Shown: piece after piece, positions 5,621-9,861 of the stretch | Layout: each line of letters begins with the position of its first letter | How positions within the stretch are numbered: the stretch's first letter is position 1 | From: Chloroflexota bacterium | GTDB lineage: Bacteria > Chloroflexota > Limnocylindria > Limnocylindrales > CSP1-4 | Direction: 5' to 3' | Assembly (NCBI GenBank): GCA_025935655.1 | Contig: JAICUV010000115.1 | Location: 1 to 9,861, forward strand | DNA: 9,861 bases | Notes under the pieces: model-generated | Database searches by the model: none | Seen by the model: the letters and a program-made list of their open reading frames with translations, nothing else | What the model was told of the DNA's origin: nothing | Translations under genes and position numbers: made by a program

Positions 5621-6692
5621 GTCAAGTAGCCCGAAGGACCCCTCCGCGACGGCCGGGCGGCCCGTCACGCCCGGCGAGCGGACCGCCGTGAGCGGGGCCG
5701 TCGGTGGCCACGAGCTGGACATCGAGCGCGACTCGGACGTCCCGATCAGCACCCAGATCTACTGGCAGCTCGCCTACCAGATCGAGTCGGGCCGCCTCCA
5801 GCCGGGCACGCGCCTGCCCCCGGTCCGCGAGCTGGGCGCCGCGCTGCGGGTCAATCCCAATACGGTGCGCGCCGTCTACCGTCGGCTGGCCGACGCCGGG
5901 TATGTCATCGGGCGGCACGGCGCGGGTACCCGGGTGGTGGACCGGCCCCCGGTGCGCCGCGGCTCGGACGCGCTGGCGGGCATCGTGGCGGAGACCCTCC
6001 GGCGGGCGGCGCAGCTCGGGTTCACGCCCGACGAGGTGGCCCAGGCGACGTTCACCGCCGCGACCGAGCGCAAGCGGCCGGGGCCCCTGGTGCGCGTCCT
6101 GTTCGCGGAGTGCACCACCGCCGATGCCCACGTGGACGCGGAGCGGATCGTCGAGGCGTTCCCCGACCGGATCGAGGCGATGGGCGTCCTGCTCGAGGAG
6201 CTCCCCGAGCGCCTGGACCGCTACCACTACGACCTCGTCGCCACGACGACGTTCCACGCCGACGAGGCCCAGGCGTACGTCGCGGGTCGCGTGCCGGTGG
6301 TCGCGATGCTCGCGGGCCCCGGCTACATGAACCTGGTCCACGAGGTCGCGGGCCTGCCCCCGGGCTCCAAGGTGGGGCTCGTGTGCGGATCGCAGCGCGG
6401 TGTCGAGAACATCGCCGAGGTCCTGCAGCTGGCCGGAGCGTCGGGGGTGACGATCATCCCCGCCGTCGCGCACACCGAGGCCGAGCTGGACCAGGTGGAC
6501 GAGGAGGCGGACCTCGTGCTCCTCTCGCGCGAGGCGATGGCGCTGGGGCTCGAGGCGCGCTTCGAGCGGCCGGAGCGGCTGCGCGAGTGGACCTACGAGT
6601 TCGACCCCGCGGGATTCGAGCTCCTGCGGCGGGCGATCGAGCGCGTGGACGCGGCGCGCGTGCACGCCCCCGGCGAGCACGCGCCCGCCTGA
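5619..6692 (+). CDS. GntR family regulator with a C-terminal alpha/beta sensor domain
   Basis: A 357-residue regulator. The GntR winged helix-turn-helix spans about residues 37-108: PISTQIYWQLAYQIESGRL, LPPVRELGAALRVNPNTVRAVYRRL, and the wing YVIGRHGAGTRVV. This is the YtrA-like form, followed by a helix with LGFTPDEVAQA (133-143). YtrA members are usually about 120-130 residues; this one continues with about 200 residues of alternating strands and helices. Candidate strands are VRVLFAEC (158-165), DLVATTTFH (205-213), VPVVAML (225-231), KVGLVCGS (251-258) and ADLVLLS (297-303). They suggest a Rossmann-like or periplasmic-binding-protein-like sensor rather than FadR, UTRA or aminotransferase domains. 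The ligand is unknown. The ATG at 5619 leaves a 36-residue polar leader before the HTH. Two dyads in front suggest autoregulation and control of the divergent small protein. The GH13 gene begins 42 bp downstream and may also be a target. Confidence 0.88.
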   Translation: MSSSPKDPSATAGRPVTPGERTAVSGAVGGHELDIERDSDVPISTQIYWQLAYQIESGRLQPGTRLPPVRELGAALRVNPNTVRAVYRRLADAGYVIGRHGAGTRVVDRPPVRRGSDALAGIVAETLRRAAQLGFTPDEVAQATFTAATERKRPGPLVRVLFAECTTADAHVDAERIVEAFPDRIEAMGVLLEELPERLDRYHYDLVATTTFHADEAQAYVAGRVPVVAMLAGPGYMNLVHEVAGLPPGSKVGLVCGSQRGVENIAEVLQLAGASGVTIIPAVAHTEAELDQVDEEADLVLLSREAMALGLEARFERPERLREWTYEFDPAGFELLRRAIERVDAARVHAPGEHAPA

Positions 6693-6724
6693 TCGCAGGC
6701 ACCCGCGGGCGCGTGAACCTGCGA
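6693..6724 (+). other. Hairpin between gntR and the GH13 gene
   Basis: TCGCAGG (6693-6699), starting right after the gntR stop, pairs perfectly with CCTGCGA (6718-6724). CAC/GTG inside extends the stem past a two-base bulge, leaving a 10-base GC-rich loop. No T-tract follows, and the 3' arm ends ten bases before the GH13 ATG. It could partly separate the two genes, stabilise a processed end, or affect GH13 translation. Confidence 0.4.
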
Positions 6725-6728
6725 CACT
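6723..6728 (+). promoter_or_regulatory. Weak leaderless -10 candidate (GACACT) for the GH13 gene
   Basis: GACACT ends six bases before the ATG at 6735, the same spacing as TACCCT before the GH57 gene at 1345. Both are followed by a TGGCG or GGCGA run and neither start has a Shine-Dalgarno sequence. The first base departs from TANNNT, so this is weak. Confidence 0.25.
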
Positions 6729-6734
6729 GGCGAC

Positions 6735-9700
6735 ATGCGCGCCCTGCCGATCTCGCGGACCGCCCGCCGTCGCTTCGCGCTCGACGCCACGGTCGTCGCG
6801 CCCGCCCCGGAGACGGCCCGGCTGGCGGCCAACGTCACCGCGGCGCGCAAGGTCACGGCAGCGGTCAACGCGACCCGCAAGCCCGGCGAGCCAAGCGCCC
6901 AGGCGGGCGAGCTCGCGGCGCTCGAGCTGCTCCACGAGATCTTCCACCTCGTCGTGGACAAGGCCTCCGAGCTCGTCCCGGCGACCGCGATGGACGAGAC
7001 GACTGCCGCGGTCGAGGACGCGGTCGGGCCGGAGGTGGCCATCGACGTGCTCGATGCCGTGGCCGGCGAGTTCCCCGACGTCGAGGACCGGTCGACCCCG
7101 GTCCGCCTCGAGGAGCTGCTGCTCATCCGGGTCGCCAACGAGAACCCCGCCGCGCGGCCGCTGCGAGCGCTCGTGGACGACGCGCCGGTCGAGCCGGCGC
7201 AGCGGGATGCCGTGGTCGCCGCGGTCGAGGCCTACGAGGCCACGCTGCCGCCGATCGGGCCGAACGGCGAGACGCTCGTGGAGCTGCTCCGCGCCCCGGC
7301 GCGAGCCCACCCGACCTCGCTCGCGGGCCAGCTGCGCTACGTGCGCGACAACTGGGGCGACCTGCTGGGCGACGCGTTCGACGCGCTCCTCGACCGGATG
7401 CTGCTCGCGATCGACGTCATCACCCAGGAGGAGCGCGGGCTCCACCTCCGGTTCGGCGGCGGCGGGGACGGCGGCGCGGGCGCGTTCGGCGGTGGTGGCG
7501 AGGCGCCGGACCTCACCGGCCTGGACGCGGAGCCCGAGCGGTTCTCGAGCGACTCCGCGTGGATGCCCCGGCTCGTGCTCATCGCGAAGAGCAGCCACGT
7601 CTGGCTGGACCAGCTGTCGCGACGCTACGGCAGGGAGATCCGGACGCTGGACGCCATCCCGGACGAGGAGCTGGACCGCCTCGCGCGCTGGGGGATCACG
7701 GGCCTCTGGCTCATCGGCCTGTGGGAGCGCTCGAGCGCGAGCCAGCGGATCAAGGTGTGGCGCGGCAACCCGGACGCGGCCGCCTCGGCGTACTCGCTGG
7801 ACGACTACGTGATCGCGCGGGATCTCGGCGGCGAGGACGCGTGGGCGAACCTGCGCCACCGCGCGTGGCAGCGGGGCATCCGGCTCGCGTCGGACATGGT
7901 CCCCAACCACATGGGCCTCGATTCACGCTGGGTCATCGAGCACCCGGAGTGGTTCCTCCAGACGGCCGAGCCTCCCTACCCCGGGTACACGTTCAACGGC
8001 GAGAATCTCGCCGAGCACGACCGGGTGGAGGTCCGCCTGGAGGACCACTACTGGGACAACAGCGACGCCGCCGTGGTGTTCGAGCGGCGCGACCGCTGGT
8101 CGGGCGAGCGGCGATACCTCTACCACGGCAACGACGGCACCAGCTTCCCGTGGAACGACACCGCGCAGCTGGACTTCAGCCAGGCCGCCGTCCGGGAGCA
8201 GGTCATCCAGACGATCCTGGCCGTCGCGCGCCGCTTCCCGGTGATCCGGTTCGACGCCGCGATGGTCCTCGCCAAGCGCCACGTGCGCCGGCTGTGGTTC
8301 CCGGCGCCCGGCCAGGGCGGCGAGGCGATCCCGTCGCGGGCCGAGTTCGGCTCGATGTCGGACGCGGAGTTCGAGGCGGCGATGCCCCACGAGTTCTGGC
8401 GCGAGGTCGTGGACCGGGTGGCGGCCGAGGTGCCGGACACGCTCCTGCTGGCCGAGGCGTTCTGGATGCTCGAGGGCTACTTCGTCCGGACGCTCGGCAT
8501 GCACCGCGTCTACAACAGCGCGTTCATGCACATGCTCCGCGACGAGGACAACGCGGGCTACCGGCGGGTGCTCAAGGAGACCCTCGAGTTCGATCCCGAG
8601 ATCCTCAAGCGCTACGTCAACTTCATGAACAACCCGGACGAGAAGACCGCGGTCGAACAGTTCGGCAAGGGCGACAAGTATGTCGGCGTGGCGACGTTGC
8701 TCGCGACGCTGCCGGGGCTGCCGATGTTCGGGCACGGGCAGTTCGAGGGCTTCGCGGAGAAGTACGGGATGGAGTTCCGGCGGGCAGCGATGCAGGAGCC
8801 CGTGGACGAGTGGCTCATCGCCCGCCACGAGCGCGAGATCGTCCCGCTCCTCCATCGCCGGGGCGACTTCGCCGAGGCCCACGACTTCCTGCTGTACGAC
8901 GTCGCCGGCGACGGGGGCGGCGTCGACGAGCACGTGTTCGCCTACTCGAACGGGAGCGGTCCCTCGCGGTCGCTGGTCGTGTACCACAACCGCTACGCGG
9001 AGACGGCCGGCTGGATCCGCGACTCGGTGGCGTACGCGGCGAAGGATGGCGATGGGTCGAAGCGGCTGGTCAGGCGGACGCTGGCCCAGGGCCTGGGCCT
9101 GGGCGAGGGGGCCGCGGACGACCGCTGGCTGGCGTTCCGCGAGCAGCGCTCGGGACTCGAGTACCTGCGATCGGTGGCCGAGATCCGGGAGCGCGGCCTC
9201 CACGTCCGGCTCCACGCATACGAGACGCGGGTGTTCTGGGAGATGCGCGAGCTGTACGACTCGAGCGGCGTGTGGCGGCGGCTGGCCGAGCGGCTCGGGG
9301 GCCGTGGCGTCGCCTCCCTCGAGGGCGCGCTCCGCGAGCTGCAGCTGGCGCCGGTGCACGACGCGCTGCGCGCGGTCATCGCCGATCCGTCGCGCCCGAC
9401 GGTCGAGCGGTTCGTCGCCGCCGTGGCCCAGGCCACGGGCACGTCGGGTGACATCGCGGCCACGGTGGACCTCGTCGCGGAGCGGGCGGCGCAGGCACGC
9501 CCCGTCGTCGAGACGATCGAGGACCCGTCGCAGCAGGCCGCCCTCCGGCTGTGGGCGCTGCTGTCGCCGCTGGGCTCGTTGGCCGCGGGTGCGCCGGTCG
9601 GCCCGACGAGCCGCGCCTGGTACGAGGAGCTGCGCCTGGCCGACGTCGTCGTCGATGCGTTGCGCGCCCAAGGGCTCGACGAGGCGGCGGCGTGGTGGGC

Positions 9701-9861
9701 CTCGGAGCGCGTTCACCTGCTCCTGGACCTGCCGCTCGCGTCATCGATCGACGGCCCCGCTGCCGTGCGGCCCGCCCGCCTCGCCGACACCTGGCTCGCC
9801 CTCCCTGTCGTGCGCGGGTTCCTGCGGATCAACGCGTGGGACGGCGTGGAGTGGTTCCACC
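6735..9861 (+). CDS. Large GH13 (alpha-amylase superfamily) enzyme, 3' end outside window
   Basis: An unbroken frame of 1042 codons with no stop before the right edge. Residues 1-240 are mostly helical (ALELLHEIFHLVVDKASEL; SLAGQLRYVRDNWGDLLGDAF), followed by a Gly-rich linker (241-255). The catalytic barrel starts near 275. GH13 regions are readable: DMVPNH (region I, Asp387, His392), IRFDAAM (region II, Arg505 and nucleophile Asp507), LLLAEAF (region III, acid/base Glu574) and MNNPDE (region IV, Asp635). SAYSLDDY (352-359) matches the early barrel motif. Region IV has Pro before Asp where amylases have His; GlgE maltosyltransferases also have NTPD there and AEAF in region III. A beta-rich part (HVFAYSNGSG, SLVVYHNRY) and a long helical region follow. 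It acts on alpha-glucosidic bonds, but hydrolase versus transferase is open. No signal peptide is evident. ATG 6735 is the first sensible start; no Shine-Dalgarno sequence is seen. Confidence 0.9.
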   Translation, partial: MRALPISRTARRRFALDATVVAPAPETARLAANVTAARKVTAAVNATRKPGEPSAQAGELAALELLHEIFHLVVDKASELVPATAMDETTAAVEDAVGPEVAIDVLDAVAGEFPDVEDRSTPVRLEELLLIRVANENPAARPLRALVDDAPVEPAQRDAVVAAVEAYEATLPPIGPNGETLVELLRAPARAHPTSLAGQLRYVRDNWGDLLGDAFDALLDRMLLAIDVITQEERGLHLRFGGGGDGGAGAFGGGGEAPDLTGLDAEPERFSSDSAWMPRLVLIAKSSHVWLDQLSRRYGREIRTLDAIPDEELDRLARWGITGLWLIGLWERSSASQRIKVWRGNPDAAASAYSLDDYVIARDLGGEDAWANLRHRAWQRGIRLASDMVPNHMGLDSRWVIEHPEWFLQTAEPPYPGYTFNGENLAEHDRVEVRLEDHYWDNSDAAVVFERRDRWSGERRYLYHGNDGTSFPWNDTAQLDFSQAAVREQVIQTILAVARRFPVIRFDAAMVLAKRHVRRLWFPAPGQGGEAIPSRAEFGSMSDAEFEAAMPHEFWREVVDRVAAEVPDTLLLAEAFWMLEGYFVRTLGMHRVYNSAFMHMLRDEDNAGYRRVLKETLEFDPEILKRYVNFMNNPDEKTAVEQFGKGDKYVGVATLLATLPGLPMFGHGQFEGFAEKYGMEFRRAAMQEPVDEWLIARHEREIVPLLHRRGDFAEAHDFLLYDVAGDGGGVDEHVFAYSNGSGPSRSLVVYHNRYAETAGWIRDSVAYAAKDGDGSKRLVRRTLAQGLGLGEGAADDRWLAFREQRSGLEYLRSVAEIRERGLHVRLHAYETRVFWEMRELYDSSGVWRRLAERLGGRGVASLEGALRELQLAPVHDALRAVIADPSRPTVERFVAAVAQATGTSGDIAATVDLVAERAAQARPVVETIEDPSQQAALRLWALLSPLGSLAAGAPVGPTSRAWYEELRLADVVVDALRAQGLDEAAAWWASERVHLLLDLPLASSIDGPAAVRPARLADTWLALPVVRGFLRINAWDGVEWFH

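Noticed and set aside
5622..7910. 762-codon open frame on the minus strand
   Set aside because: It is antisense to gntR and the GH13 gene. The translation is Arg/Gly/Asp/Val-rich with no family motif, while the plus strand carries clear HTH and GH13 motifs.
6110..9451. 1113-codon open frame on the plus strand
   Set aside because: It is out of frame with the GH13 gene, made of Arg/Gly/Pro runs, and starts inside gntR. The GH13 catalytic motifs occur only in the frame from 6735.
7923..9716. 597-codon open frame on the minus strand
   Set aside because: It is the antisense shadow of the GH13 gene, rich in Arg, Val, Glu and His, with no recognisable domain.

Overview
The window is uniformly GC-rich bacterial chromosome, roughly 70% or more G+C by eye. 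Genes are tightly packed and third codon positions are strongly G/C-biased. The protein types suggest a high-GC Chloroflexota lineage of the Limnocylindria kind: GH57 glucan enzymes, a GntR regulator with an alpha/beta sensor, and a tiny membrane protein with a GVDSRD motif. Start codons without a Shine-Dalgarno sequence are also frequent. A Thermoleophilia-type actinobacterium is the main alternative. This placement is inference; no rRNA or other marker is present.

Layout, left to right: (1) the 3' part of a GH57 4-alpha-glucanotransferase/alpha-amylase gene, cut by the left edge; (2) 16 bp later, a complete GH57 gene with a DUF3536-like C-terminus and visible catalytic residues; (3) converging with it and overlapping by 53 bp, a PucR-type regulator on the minus strand; (4) divergent from that, the membrane zinc protease gene htpX; (5) about 310 bp without a credible gene but with several hairpins; (6) a 44-codon minus-strand gene for a one-helix membrane protein; (7) a small AT-rich divergent promoter region with two dyads; (8) a GntR regulator with a long non-UTRA sensor domain; (9) a hairpin; (10) a very large GH13 enzyme that runs off the right edge after at least 1042 codons.

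The GH13 gene is easy to miss because it has no stop in the window, while long empty frames run through the same DNA on both strands. Its region IV reads NNPDE, where ordinary amylases have NHD. In that respect it resembles the maltosyltransferase GlgE. It also carries about 270 residues in front of the barrel.

The common theme is alpha-glucan (glycogen or maltodextrin) turnover: two GH57 enzymes and one GH13 enzyme of unrelated folds, with two regulators between them. The most distinctive regulatory unit is the GntR/small-membrane-protein pair. One dyad overlaps an extended -10 element and the other covers the gntR start codon, which suggests autoregulation. Nothing suggests phage, insertion sequences, CRISPR, tRNA or rRNA.
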